Shown here one piece after another: positions 43,574-51,769 of a stretch of DNA of 62,233 nt (its first letter is position 1; each line of letters opens with the position of its first letter). The stretch comes from Chloroflexota bacterium (GTDB lineage Bacteria; Chloroflexota; Anaerolineae; Anaerolineales; Villigracilaceae). The position numbers were made by a program, and so were the translations under genes. The stretch lies in NCBI GenBank assembly GCA_021787595.1, contig JAJYLQ010000022.1:1-62233 (forward strand). The letters run 5' to 3'. The notes beneath the pieces were generated by a model. That model had not been told where the DNA came from. It saw only the letters and a program-made list of their open reading frames with translations, and ran no database searches.

Positions 43574-44497
43574 CTATTCCGGTAATTTCTCTGCTGTTCT
43601 CAATTTGGCGCTGCGCGCCCGCGGGTTGGTTTTGATTTCATCCTCGCCGGGTATGATCGGTTTTCGATTGATAATCTTCAGACTTGCTTTGCGTTCAACC
43701 TCATAAATTTGTTCGTAAGGCGGATTGATTTGATCCTGACTCGCCTGTCGAAAAAAATCCTTGACGATGCGATCTTCCAGCGAGTGGAAGGAGATCACTG
43801 CCAGCCTCCCGCCCGGACGTAGAGCGGATACCGCTTTGGGAAGCGCATTCTCCACGACGGTCAGCTCATCGTTGACGGCGATTCGCAATGCCTGAAAGAT
43901 TCGCGTCGCCGGATGAATACGGCTGTGGCCGGGATAGACTCGCTTCACAATTTCAGCCAATTGCGTTGTTGTTGCGATTGGCCGCGCTTCGACGATCATC
44001 TTCGCAATTCGTTTTGCTCGCGGCTCCTCGCCGTAGCGAAAGAAAAGATCGGCAAGTTCGGATTCAGTCGCGGTATTGACCAATTGCGCGGCGGTCAGCC
44101 CTGCGTCCGGGTTGAAGCGCATATCGAGCGGCGCGTCATGTTGGATGGAGAATCCACGTTCAGGTGTGTCCAACTGCATCGAGGAGAGTCCCAAATCCAG
44201 CAGAATGCCATCCGCCGAATCCCATCCAATGCCGCGCATCACTTCGATCATGGAGTCATAGGAGGCCTGGGCCAGCGTGACGCGCTTCCCGTAAGGAGCC
44301 AAGGTCTCACGGGCGAGCGCCAATGCCTGCGGATCGAGATCAAGGCCAAGCAGGCATCCATCCGGCGCGCAGGCCTCCAAAACCCCGCGGGCGTGGCCGC
44401 CCGCTCCTATCGTTCCGTCAACGTAACGGCCCGGACTTTTCGGCTGCAACGCGTGTATAATCTCTTTGTAAAGTACAGGTTGATGCGGCGTGTTCAT
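43574..44497 (-). CDS. rsmH: 16S rRNA (cytosine-N4)-methyltransferase
   Basis: 307 residues, methylates C1402. SAM motif YVDGTIGAGGHARGVLEACA, LGLDLDPQALALARE, then LLDLGLSSMQLDTPERGFSI, MRFNPDAGLTAAQLVNT and AVISFHSLEDRIVKDFF near the end. ATG 44497 (MNTPHQPVLYKEII) is chosen over 44527, which lies beyond a repeat hairpin. 9 bp upstream of the ftsL-like gene. Confidence 0.96.
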   Translation of the reverse strand: MNTPHQPVLYKEIIHALQPKSPGRYVDGTIGAGGHARGVLEACAPDGCLLGLDLDPQALALARETLAPYGKRVTLAQASYDSMIEVMRGIGWDSADGILLDLGLSSMQLDTPERGFSIQHDAPLDMRFNPDAGLTAAQLVNTATESELADLFFRYGEEPRAKRIAKMIVEARPIATTTQLAEIVKRVYPGHSRIHPATRIFQALRIAVNDELTVVENALPKAVSALRPGGRLAVISFHSLEDRIVKDFFRQASQDQINPPYEQIYEVERKASLKIINRKPIIPGEDEIKTNPRARSAKLRTAEKLPE

Positions 44498-44527
44498 GGT
44501 TTGCAGGGGCGAGGTTTTCTCGTCCAA

Positions 44528-44553
44528 GGCAGATACAAAAAATCTGCCCTTAC
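44528..44553. repeat. small hairpin at the mraZ-rsmH junction
   Basis: GGCAGAT (44528-44534) and ATCTGCC (44542-44548), then CTTAC. The outer GTAAGGGC resembles the GTAGGGGC termini. The mraZ stop TAA (44550-44552) is part of it. Confidence 0.5.
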
Positions 44554-44990
44554 GGTTTCGATGAAAGGTTCAACGTCGCGAAACGTTGAGCGTTGGCATC
44601 TGTATCCTGGATTTGTTTCATCTGTTCCTGCCAGGCTGCGGGTGTCCACACTTCGAAATAATCGCCTTGCCCTGCGACAATGGCCTCGCCATCCAACCCT
44701 GCAAACTGCCTGAGCAGTTGAGGCACCAGCACGCGTCCGACCTTATCCACTTCGACGGGAAACGCGTTCGAAAAAATAAGCCGGCGCAGGAGACGGGCAG
44801 TGGGATCCGCCATGTTCATGGCATTGACGCTGTCGTAAACTTGTTTGAAATAGACACCGGTCATCACCATCAGACAGCGGTCAAAGCCCTGTGTGATGTA
44901 AGCGCCGCCGTCCAGCAATTCCCGGAAGCGCGCCGGAATCATCAGGCGGCCTTTTTCATCGAGATTGTGCTGGAACTGGCCCAAGAACAT
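44550..44990 (-). CDS. mraZ: transcriptional regulator MraZ
   Basis: 146 residues, AbrB-like DNA-binding ring protein controlling the dcw operon. MFLGQFQHNLDEKGRLMIPA and RFRELLDGGAYITQGFDRCL (first swapped-hairpin repeat), then VDKVGRVLVPQLLRQFAGLD (second DxxGR repeat) are typical. First gene of the cluster. Stop codon lies in a repeat end. Confidence 0.95.
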   Translation of the reverse strand: MFLGQFQHNLDEKGRLMIPARFRELLDGGAYITQGFDRCLMVMTGVYFKQVYDSVNAMNMADPTARLLRRLIFSNAFPVEVDKVGRVLVPQLLRQFAGLDGEAIVAGQGDYFEVWTPAAWQEQMKQIQDTDANAQRFATLNLSSKP

Positions 44991-45016
44991 ATGTGCTACT
45001 TTTCCTTTTAATGCGG

Positions 45017-45038
45017 CGAACGCCGGAAACCCGGCGTT
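45017..45038. repeat. GC-rich hairpin in the mraZ 5' region
   Basis: GAACGCCGG and CCGGCGTTC around AAAC, between the mraZ boxes and the mraZ start. Could affect mraZ translation, or be one more dispersed hairpin. Confidence 0.6.
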
Positions 45039-45039
45039 C

Positions 45040-45065
45040 TACCACTTCTTACCACTTCATCCCAC
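45040..45065 (-). promoter_or_regulatory. three MraZ boxes
   Basis: On the minus strand the sequence reads GTGGGA-TGAA-GTGGTA-AGAA-GTGGTA (45065 to 45040): three direct repeats at 10-bp spacing. MraZ proteins are known to bind direct TGGGN/GTGGG-type repeats in front of their own gene. The boxes lie immediately downstream of the -10 box, so MraZ would repress its operon. Confidence 0.8.
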
Positions 45066-45094
45066 ATTGTACATGATTTGTGGGCGGAATACAA
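45066..45094 (-). promoter_or_regulatory. dcw operon promoter
   Basis: On the minus strand, TTGTAT (45094-45089) and TACAAT (45071-45066) with a 17-bp spacer; the mraZ ATG is 76 bp downstream of the -10. Probable main promoter of the 17-gene cluster. Confidence 0.7.
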
Positions 45095-45143
45095 GTACCA
45101 CAGCCAAATTTTCCGATTTGATAGGACTAATTTCCCACGCGCC

Positions 45144-46088
45144 ATGAAGAAACCTCCCACTTTGTCCCTCCTCGAAACGCCTTCTTGGCACGATTACGAA
45201 TTGCTCGATAGCGGTGATGGGCTAAAGCTCGAACGTTTCGGAGCTTATACATTTGTCCGACCTGAAGTGCAGGCAATGTGGAAGAAGAGTCTTCCAGAAA
45301 AAAAATGGGATTCCGCGCACGCGATCTTTCAATCTACAAATGAGGAAAGCGGCGGACACTGGTTATTCAAGAAGAAAGTTCCTGAACGATGGGAAATGGA
45401 ATATTCCCCTGTGCTTTCCTCCCTCGAAGGAAGAGGGAAAAGGAGTGAGGGGATGGTGAGGGCGATCCGATTTTGGGCGATGACGACTCCGGGGCGTCAT
45501 CTTGGCGTATTTCCAGAAGTCGCCTCGCACTGGGACTTTGTGACGGATTCCGTTCAAAGGGCGGATCGCCCCGTCAAGATTCTCAACCTATTTGGTTACA
45601 CTGGTTTGGCGTCATTATCCGCCGCGGCGGCAGGTGCGGAGGTTACGCACGTGGATGCGTCGAAGAAATCGGTGGCATGGGCGCGCGAGAATCAAGTTTT
45701 ATCCAAACTCGAAGATAAACCGATTCGCTGGATCGTGGACGACGCGTTGAAATTCGTTCAACGTGAAGGTCGCCGCGGCGCAAGATACGATGGTATCCTT
45801 CTCGATCCGCCCAAATTTGGGCGCGGGCCGAAAGGCGAGGTATGGGAAGTTTATAAATCGCTTCCGCAATTGTTGGATGCCTGCGCTGCGGTCCTGAATG
45901 ATCGTCCGCTATTTTTGATTGTTACGATCTATGCCGTTAAAGCATCGGCGATTCACATAGGACAAGTTGTTGAAAACATAATGGAAAAATATAAAGGTCA
46001 AGTAGAAAGTGGGGAATTGGTGACGCGCGAAAAATCCGGCGGACGATTGCTTTCACAGGCAGTATTTGCCAGATGGCAGTCGGGATAA
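45144..46088 (+). CDS. SAM-dependent methyltransferase, RlmI-like
   Basis: 314 residues. The N-terminal part carries GLKLERFGAYTFVRPEVQA, then the class I SAM domain VKILNLFGYTGLASLSAAAA, VTHVDASKKSVAWARENQ and the catalytic stretch ILLDPPKFGRGPKGEVW. Similar to the 23S m5C1962 methyltransferase RlmI family but without a clear PUA domain; substrate inferred. Start ATG 45144 over 45078. Between WEMEYS and IRFWAMTTPGRHLGV, the stretch PVLSSLEGRGKRSEGMV is encoded by a CCCTCACC-type palindrome (45404-45460). Divergent from mraZ. Confidence 0.88.
   Translation: MKKPPTLSLLETPSWHDYELLDSGDGLKLERFGAYTFVRPEVQAMWKKSLPEKKWDSAHAIFQSTNEESGGHWLFKKKVPERWEMEYSPVLSSLEGRGKRSEGMVRAIRFWAMTTPGRHLGVFPEVASHWDFVTDSVQRADRPVKILNLFGYTGLASLSAAAAGAEVTHVDASKKSVAWARENQVLSKLEDKPIRWIVDDALKFVQREGRRGARYDGILLDPPKFGRGPKGEVWEVYKSLPQLLDACAAVLNDRPLFLIVTIYAVKASAIHIGQVVENIMEKYKGQVESGELVTREKSGGRLLSQAVFARWQSG
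45404..45460. repeat. in-frame palindrome of the CCCTCACC family inside the methyltransferase
   Basis: CCTCCCTCGAAGGAAGAGGG at the centre (about 45418-45437), outer TCCCCTG and GAGGGGATGGTGAGG, the same order as in the intergenic copies (CCCTCACC..TTCCCT, loop, AGGGAA..GGTGAGG). It adds about 17 codons in frame. Confidence 0.65.
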
Positions 46089-46089
46089 A

Positions 46090-46122
46090 AAATCTCCGAG
46101 GTTGTTTGCCTCGGAGATTTTG
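46090..46122. terminator. bidirectional terminator
   Basis: AAAATCTCCGAGG (46090-46102) and CCTCGGAGATTTT (46110-46122), perfect arms, A/T-bounded, between convergent genes. Confidence 0.85.
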
Positions 46123-46148
46123 TTGGGTCATAAACTGTCAACCGGATT

Positions 46149-47210
46149 CTAGATGCTGCGCTTTGCAGTTTCTCGTTTGACGGTCTGGCGTCGGGGAGTG
46201 GGCCTTGCGGCTTCCTGTTTCACCATCTCGCGCTTGCTGACGATTTGCGGGGCAACGCGCAGGGCATCCGCCTGGCGTTTAAGCCCGGAACGGATGATGA
46301 GATCCATGAAGCCTTGATGGCCGATGGGATCATTCAGCAAAGAAAAATCTGCCGAGCCGGGAGCCGAGGGCGGATAAAAGATTCCGCAATTCGGGTTGAT
46401 CTCCAGCATGTAGAACTCGCCATCCCTGCCCAGACGGAAATCGCAGCGCGCATAACCGTGACAATTCAAAGCTTTGAACACCTTGATCGTGTACTCACGC
46501 AAACGGCGGTCATATTCAGGATGATCCACCACGGTCACATTCATCCTGTCGTAGTCAACCCATTTCATGTCGTAGTGTTTGAAGGATTCGCCTTCGGGGA
46601 AGATGAATTCGACGGGTTTGAACGAAAAGACGTGACCTGTATCGTCAGGGTCTTCCGCAACGAGACAGGTGAACTCTCGTCCCTCGATGAATTCCTCGAT
46701 CAACGCGCGTCCGTCGCCTTTCATCGTAACCGCTGATTGTGCCTTCAAGTTATCCGCATTGGCAACGCGTGACTCCCTGCGGATGCCAAAGCTGGCATAT
46801 CCATGCGCCGGCTTGACGAGCATCGGAAAGCGCAGGGTGCGCGCGGCGCGTTCCACATCCGCCATGGATTTTACGAAAGTGGACGCGGGCGTTGGAACTC
46901 CCACGCGGGCCGCGGCGCGTTTCATTTCCTGACGCGTGGGATCGAAGCAGGATGAATCTGCACCGGTAAAAGCTGCGCCGAGTTTTTCCATCGCTTTGAT
47001 CAGCTGAACGCCGGAGACAGGTTCATCGGGTGTGCCATCACATAGATTGACAAACACATCCACGCCGTCGTCCATCAACTCTTTGATTTGATCTTCCACA
47101 TCATGAGGTTGAATAACGTGATGCCTCCACCTTCTGCCTTCCAAATGCGGCGCCGGGTCATAAGGCGGATCATTGTCTTCGGAGATGCTGCTTAGAACAC
47201 AGATGTACAT
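46149..47210 (-). CDS. ATP-grasp D-Ala-D-Ala ligase-like protein
   Basis: 353 residues. VDVFVNLCDGTPDEPVSGVQ, GAAFTGADSSCFDPTRQEMK, KPAHGYASFGI and RCDFRLGRDGEFYMLEINPN are Ddl/ATP-grasp features, with the CNGIFYPP end. It lacks the N-terminal GGxSxEHEVS of a true Ddl, and the C-terminal 40 residues are basic (RPTPRRQTVKRETAKRS). Probably another peptide or amino-acid ligase; substrate unknown. The true ddl is in the dcw cluster. Confidence 0.78.
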   Translation of the reverse strand: MYICVLSSISEDNDPPYDPAPHLEGRRWRHHVIQPHDVEDQIKELMDDGVDVFVNLCDGTPDEPVSGVQLIKAMEKLGAAFTGADSSCFDPTRQEMKRAAARVGVPTPASTFVKSMADVERAARTLRFPMLVKPAHGYASFGIRRESRVANADNLKAQSAVTMKGDGRALIEEFIEGREFTCLVAEDPDDTGHVFSFKPVEFIFPEGESFKHYDMKWVDYDRMNVTVVDHPEYDRRLREYTIKVFKALNCHGYARCDFRLGRDGEFYMLEINPNCGIFYPPSAPGSADFSLLNDPIGHQGFMDLIIRSGLKRQADALRVAPQIVSKREMVKQEAARPTPRRQTVKRETAKRSI

Positions 47211-47480
47211 TTCCTGTTCTCTCTTCTTTATCGTGAAGGATCAACTTGTCTTATCGTTTTATTGCGCTGATGATGATTGATAAGTTGTATCCATTTGATG
47301 ATTATCATTTTGAGGATCGAATCATTTATCATCATCAATGTTATATTACCGCCATATATAGAAATGTACAAGGTTTTTAAGCTGTATTTAGCCATCGTTT
47401 TGGAAATTTTAAGATTCATTGAATTGATAAATTTTTTTTCATTCAGCACTTCATCCATTGTTTTATATGATGATGAATAA
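47211..47480. other. AT-rich gene-free stretch
   Basis: Much AT-richer than its surroundings, with recurrent GATGAT/ATCATC words (TGATGATTATCAT near 47296). A 76-codon frame on the minus strand is made of this low-complexity sequence and is not credible. 47594-47737 is similar. Either a regulatory region for the ATP-grasp/GH4 pair or foreign DNA. Confidence 0.4.
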
Positions 47481-47593
47481 TATTACAGCGCAAAGTTGCT
47501 TGCTGCGCCGAGGACGGCGCAGCCCGAACGCCGCCGGTCCCGCTGCGCGGGATCTTCGAGAAGGCGGCTTGAGCTTGACCTTGCGCTGTAATA
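47481..47593. repeat. GC-rich 113-bp composite palindrome with 13-bp terminal inverted repeats
   Basis: Perfect termini TATTACAGCGCAA (47481-47493) and TTGCGCTGTAATA (47581-47593). Between them lie CTGCGCCG-AGGA-CGGCGCAG, GCCGCC/GGCGGC and CCCGC-TGC-GCGGG hairpins. It stands in strongly AT-rich sequence. The structure suggests a MITE-like insertion; no clear target duplication is seen. Confidence 0.7.
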
Positions 47594-47737
47594 ATAATGA
47601 ATCGAATTATTCATTGATGTTTGAGCCTTATAAAAACATCACTCGCTGGATGATCGCCAATCGAGTCGATAATAGCGCAAGCAGATATCATTTTATTAAA
47701 TTCCTGCCGTATACCTTATCAGTGTTTGACCTTCTGC

Positions 47738-49132
47738 TTACTTCCAAAACTGCGGAAGATATTCTTTATAGCTCATCAGATAATCATCCAGAACTTTTTT
47801 GGCCGTATCCATATCCGTGATGACCGGGTCGAGCAGAAGTGATTGCAAAGCTTTCTCACGGTCTCCTTCCACGGCGGCATCCACGCATAATTGCGCGGCG
47901 GTGATTTCGCGGCGGCAAAGCTCGGCGATGGGTTCAGGTAAGGCTCCGACATGAACGGGATGAACTCCCGCGCCATCCACGACGACGGGCGTTTCAACCG
48001 TTGCGCCGTAGGGCAGATTGGCAATTTGCCCTACATTTGGTAAATTCGCGGCGAGATGATAATGTGTGCCGTTGCCTGCCATGTTTTCGATCATTTCCAA
48101 GGCACCCTCTGAATCTGTATCGAGCAGACTTTCAATCGTCATGTTTCCATTTGCCATTTCATTCAGACGATCCAATTCAAATTCGCGCACGGCCGCAAAT
48201 AAATCCCAATCATAAAGTTTGATATCGTATTTTTCCCACGGCTTTGTCTGCGGATCAGAAACCCACGGCAGGTATTCACACAAATGCGTGTCCCCAGGAA
48301 CGGGGAAGGAGCCGAAGGTCGAGAAAATATCTCTCGTGAGCGGCTCGAACTTCGGGTCCAGCTCAAAGAAGCGTTTCCTGAACAACGGATAAAGGTCTTC
48401 GCCGGTTTTTCGGTCCCGGATGGAAAGGATCCACGTGAAATGATTCAATCCCGCGGCGCGAATGTCGAACAGCGGAATGACCTGCTTCTTGACCTGTTCC
48501 TGCGCGGCGGCCTGGTCAACGGCGGCGTGCATTCCGGTGAGTTCGGGCGGAACCTCGATGCCGTATTCTTTTGCGAGCGCAACGCCGGCCATCATGTAGC
48601 CTTGAAAAATTTGATGGCACAAACCCACAGCTTTGATTTTGCTGTGACGATTGACCGCGTCGCAAATGCGGATCATTGGATTCGTAAAATTGACGAACCA
48701 CGCATCAGGACAAATTTTTTCCATGCCGCGGACGATTTCCATCACTGGCCCGATATTGCGCGCCGCGTGCGCGAATCCGCCGGGGCCGCCGTTCTCTGCG
48801 TAAGGCTGGCGAACGCCGTATTGGAGTGGAATTTCAAAATCCTGCCGCCACAAATTTTCACGCGCGCCGACTTCGATAGCCGAAACAACAAACGCCGCGC
48901 CGTCCAGCGCTTCGGCATGATGCGTGTGCGCGGTGACGGTTATTTGCGAATCCCATTCCTTGTTCAAACGATCTGCAAGCCGCTTGACAATATCGAGGTT
49001 GGATGGATTGCGGTCAACCAGCGCAAGAGTCGAACCGCGCAATTTTTTGGAACTCATCAAAGCCGAAAGAGTGTTTTCACCAAACTGGGCGCTGCCTGCG
49101 CCGATGACGACGATCTTGGTGGGAAGAGACAT
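47738..49132 (-). CDS. GH4 family glycosidase (alpha-galactosidase/6-phospho-glucosidase type)
   Basis: 464 residues. N-terminal NAD site KIVVIGAGSAQFGENTLSAL, GGPGGFAHAARNIGPVMEI, NFTNPMIRICDAV, the metal-binding Cys/His VGLCHQIFQG and GLNHFTWIL are typical of GH4, which uses an NAD- and Mn-dependent redox mechanism. Other GH4 members cleave alpha-galactosides, alpha-glucosides or 6-phosphosugars; the VGLCHQ version favours unphosphorylated substrates, but this is unproven. NVGQIANLP near the end is normal family sequence. Alone on its strand. Confidence 0.9.
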   Translation of the reverse strand: MSLPTKIVVIGAGSAQFGENTLSALMSSKKLRGSTLALVDRNPSNLDIVKRLADRLNKEWDSQITVTAHTHHAEALDGAAFVVSAIEVGARENLWRQDFEIPLQYGVRQPYAENGGPGGFAHAARNIGPVMEIVRGMEKICPDAWFVNFTNPMIRICDAVNRHSKIKAVGLCHQIFQGYMMAGVALAKEYGIEVPPELTGMHAAVDQAAAQEQVKKQVIPLFDIRAAGLNHFTWILSIRDRKTGEDLYPLFRKRFFELDPKFEPLTRDIFSTFGSFPVPGDTHLCEYLPWVSDPQTKPWEKYDIKLYDWDLFAAVREFELDRLNEMANGNMTIESLLDTDSEGALEMIENMAGNGTHYHLAANLPNVGQIANLPYGATVETPVVVDGAGVHPVHVGALPEPIAELCRREITAAQLCVDAAVEGDREKALQSLLLDPVITDMDTAKKVLDDYLMSYKEYLPQFWK

Positions 49133-49187
49133 TTTACGGTCCTTTCAAAGAATCAATTTTGCTTATTTTACGCTAAGGCAAATGAAA

Positions 49188-49213
49188 CGCCCGGACTGTT
49201 GCAAGTCCGGGCG
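49188..49213 (-). terminator. hairpin, likely terminator of the efflux operon
   Basis: CGCCCGGACT (49188-49197) and AGTCCGGGCG (49204-49213) perfect; read on the minus strand it is followed by TTTCATTT. Lies between the adaptor gene and the GH4 gene. Confidence 0.65.
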
Positions 49214-49214
49214 C

Positions 49215-49365
49215 AAATATTTCACTGTCACTGCGAGAGCGGCGCATTTTCGTTCGGCGCGATCTCATGACAAAATTAACTGAACCTCGCTTGAAAAACA
49301 GGAGATTGCTTCGTGGCGCCAAGTCGAAGATCCCGCACACGCGGGGGCGCCCCCGCAACGACATA
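49215..49365. repeat. dispersed TCATTGCGAG-type repeat
   Basis: CACTGCGAGAGCGGCGC on the left and, further on, GGAGATTGCTTCGTGGCGCC, AAGTCGAAGATC and CCCCGCAACGACAT on the right. The right part corresponds to the inverted version of the 23S-5S spacer repeat. No gene in 49214-49381. Confidence 0.55.
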
Positions 49366-49381
49366 TAAAAATCCGATTCGT

Positions 49382-50218
49382 TCATTGCCGGGTTTGGATG
49401 GTCACATCGCCGCTCATGCCCCACATCAAATTCGATGGAGGCGAATCCAATTCAATGGTCACTTTGTAAACAATATCACCGTTATATTTTTCTCCCATCG
49501 GAGCGATGGCCGCCACCTTGCCGCTCAAATCCTGATCAAACGCCTTAAGACGCACTGAGACAGTCTCACCAACCTGGACATGAGCGATGTTTTTTTCGCT
49601 CAAATCCGTCGTTTGGACTTGAAGATGATCGAGCGTTCCAATCACCGCGGCGACCTCGCCGGGTTGTACGAGTTCCCCAGCTTTAACGTTGAGCGCGACA
49701 ATGGTTCCATCGTAAGGAGCAACGAGCGTTCCTTGAGCAAGTTTATATTTTGCGATATTCAGGGCGGCCTGGTCGGCATCGAGTTGAGCCTGCGCTTGCT
49801 GCCTGCGTTCTATAAACGCTTTGACGTAACTGAATCGGCCGCCTTGAAAATATACTTTGTAAGGATAATTCATCAACTCGACAATTTCCTGTTGAGCGTC
49901 TACGGTTCCTTGCGCGCCTGCAACTGCGTTTGCCAGGGTGGGCGTATCCAGCACTATCAAAGTTTGTCCGGCTTTGACCTGGTCGCCTGCTTTTACGTCA
50001 ACTTCTTCAACGGGCGCGGAGATGATGAATCCCAAATTGGATTGCTGCGCCGGGACGACAGTCACCGATGCGGATACGCTGCCGGGATTGGATGCTTGAG
50101 TCGGTGCGGGGGCGTTCGCCGCGGGCGGGGTGGCGGCTACCGCGTCATTTGACGGATTCCCGCACCCGGTCAGGATCAGAGCGGAGGCCAAAAGGATTGT
50201 CCAGCAAAATCGTTTCAT
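49382..50218 (-). CDS. HlyD-family efflux adaptor lipoprotein
   Basis: 278 residues. Lipobox LTGC (Cys19), then a Ala/Pro linker, a biotinyl-lipoyl half motif VEEVDVKAGDQVKAGQTLIV, a short coiled coil (ERRQQAQAQLDADQAALNIA) and the second half YDGTIVALNVKAGELVQPGE, then a beta-barrel. It bridges the FtsX-like permeases to the outside. In an organism with no typical outer membrane the partner channel is unclear. Second of two tandem adaptors. Confidence 0.87.
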   Translation of the reverse strand: MKRFCWTILLASALILTGCGNPSNDAVAATPPAANAPAPTQASNPGSVSASVTVVPAQQSNLGFIISAPVEEVDVKAGDQVKAGQTLIVLDTPTLANAVAGAQGTVDAQQEIVELMNYPYKVYFQGGRFSYVKAFIERRQQAQAQLDADQAALNIAKYKLAQGTLVAPYDGTIVALNVKAGELVQPGEVAAVIGTLDHLQVQTTDLSEKNIAHVQVGETVSVRLKAFDQDLSGKVAAIAPMGEKYNGDIVYKVTIELDSPPSNLMWGMSGDVTIQTRQ

Positions 50219-50242
50219 TGCGTGACTCCTCGATCGTTCGCG

Positions 50243-51034
50243 CTATGGTCCGGTCTGGATTTGAACGTTGGCTGTCATTCCCCAACGCAAACCCTGCGGC
50301 TGCTGATCCAGCTCGATGGTCACTTTGTAGACGACATCACCGCCAATGGTCGAGGAGATGCGCGCAATGTCACTGACCTTGCCATTGAATTGCTGATTGA
50401 GCGCTTGAATGGAAACGGTTGCTGATTGGCCGACTTTGACATTCGGAACGTCGCGTTCGCTCAGGTCAGTGGTTTCGATTTGGAAGTGTGAAAGATCGCC
50501 CATCACGATGACAACCTGCCCAGGCACAACGGTTTCGGCGGGAGAAATATCCACCGCTGCAATCGTCCCGGCAAACGGCGCTTTCAATGCTGCCTCGGCG
50601 AGCGTGGCGTTGGCGGTATCGAGCGCGGCTTTTGCATTGTCAACGTTTGCCTGCGCGGTGTCCAATTGCTCCATGGATATTTTCGTGCGCGTCAAATAAT
50701 CAACCTGCGATTGATTCGCCGCAACATTCGCCTCGGCCTGTTTGACTTGAGCCTCCAAAATCTTTGTGTCCAACGTGACCAGCGTTTGACCTGCTGTGAC
50801 GGTGTCTCCTTCTTTTACTGAAACCGTATCCACAATGCCGGTCAGCGGAAAACTAAGCTGCACATGTTTCGCTGGCACAACCTGCGCCGAAGCGGAGACT
50901 GCGCCCGATGAGGCCGCGGCCGGTTTGGCATTCAAGACGATGGTCGGGATTGCAGTTGGCGTGGAAGATATTGAACCGCAGGCAGTGGACGTCAATGCCA
51001 AAACAATGCAGGCAATCAGAAAAAATTTCTTCAT
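50243..51034 (-). CDS. HlyD-family efflux adaptor lipoprotein
   Basis: 263 residues. Lipobox STAC (Cys19), lipoyl-like GIVDTVSVKEGDTVTAGQTL, coiled coil (LEAQVKQAEANVAANQSQVD and on), then FAGTIAAVDISPAETVVPGQ and a beta-barrel ending GMTANVQIQTG. About the same fold and length as the next gene, so likely a duplication. Lies 18 bp after the ATPase gene. Confidence 0.88.
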   Translation of the reverse strand: MKKFFLIACIVLALTSTACGSISSTPTAIPTIVLNAKPAAASSGAVSASAQVVPAKHVQLSFPLTGIVDTVSVKEGDTVTAGQTLVTLDTKILEAQVKQAEANVAANQSQVDYLTRTKISMEQLDTAQANVDNAKAALDTANATLAEAALKAPFAGTIAAVDISPAETVVPGQVVIVMGDLSHFQIETTDLSERDVPNVKVGQSATVSIQALNQQFNGKVSDIARISSTIGGDVVYKVTIELDQQPQGLRWGMTANVQIQTGP

Positions 51035-51052
51035 TCGTTTGGTCCCGTGTTC

Positions 51053-51745
51053 TTATTTCTTGTTCGCGCCGTTATTCTCAACGATCACGCCATCGCGCAG
51101 AGTCACAACACGCTTGGCATATTTGATCACGCGCGGATCGTGTGTGGCGAAGACATACGTCACGCCGGTTTCGTTGTTAAGCTTCTGCATGATTTCCATG
51201 ACCTGCCTGCCGTTCTCGGTGTCGAGGTTGGCGGTCGGTTCATCGGCGAGAATCAAACTTGGATTCGTCGCCAGCGCGCGCGCCACTGCGACGCGTTGCT
51301 GCTCGCCGCCGCTCAATTGATCGGGGCGATGATGCGCGCGGTCAGCGAGACCAACCGATACAAGAAGTTGATTGACGCGTTCGCGTCGTTCCGTTGCCGA
51401 ATGATGGTCCAGAAGCAAAGGCATCTCGACGTTTTCATAAGCTGTCAGCGTTGGAATAAGGGCGAAGAACTGAAAGACGAATCCCAAGGCGCTTTTCCGC
51501 AAGTCCGCCCGCTGGTTCCGATTCAGCTTCGTCACATCTTTACCATTGATAAAAACTTTTCCGCTGGTCGGTTGGTCGAGGCATCCAATTAATTGAAGCA
51601 ATGTGGTCTTACCCGAACCGGATGGACCGACCAGTGCGGTGAACTCACCATTTTCAATTGACAAGTCAACGCCGCGTAAGGCGCGCGTTTCCACTTCACC
51701 GATCTTAAATGTTTTTGTAACGTTCTCAATTTTTGCAACTTCCAT
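51053..51745 (-). CDS. ABC transporter ATP-binding protein, MacB/LolD type
   Basis: 230 residues. Walker [22 protein letters not shown]-loop [20 protein letters not shown], signature [16 protein letters not shown], Walker [14 protein letters not shown], then [12 protein letters not shown]. Powers the FtsX-type permeases in the operon. Confidence 0.94.
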   Translation of the reverse strand: MEVAKIENVTKTFKIGEVETRALRGVDLSIENGEFTALVGPSGSGKTTLLQLIGCLDQPTSGKVFINGKDVTKLNRNQRADLRKSALGFVFQFFALIPTLTAYENVEMPLLLDHHSATERRERVNQLLVSVGLADRAHHRPDQLSGGEQQRVAVARALATNPSLILADEPTANLDTENGRQVMEIMQKLNNETGVTYVFATHDPRVIKYAKRVVTLRDGVIVENNGANKK

Positions 51746-51769
51746 TTTGTCTCCTTGACCTAACCCCGT

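Noticed and set aside
47228-47458. 76-codon minus-strand frame in the AT-rich gap
   Set aside because: Composed of repeated AT-rich words, Ile/Lys/Asn-rich, no convincing ribosome-binding site or family.
48005-48040. Palindrome-like GTAGGGCAAATTGCC / GGCAGATTGCCAATTTGCCC inside the GH4 gene
   Set aside because: It looks like a GTAGGG hairpin insertion, but the peptide LPNVGQIANLP matches the normal GH4 pattern (N-x-P-N-x-G-x-I-x-N-L-P), so no insertion is needed.
48284-49270. Long plus-strand frame opposite the GH4 gene
   Set aside because: Shadow frame; no family features and the opposite strand is clearly GH4.
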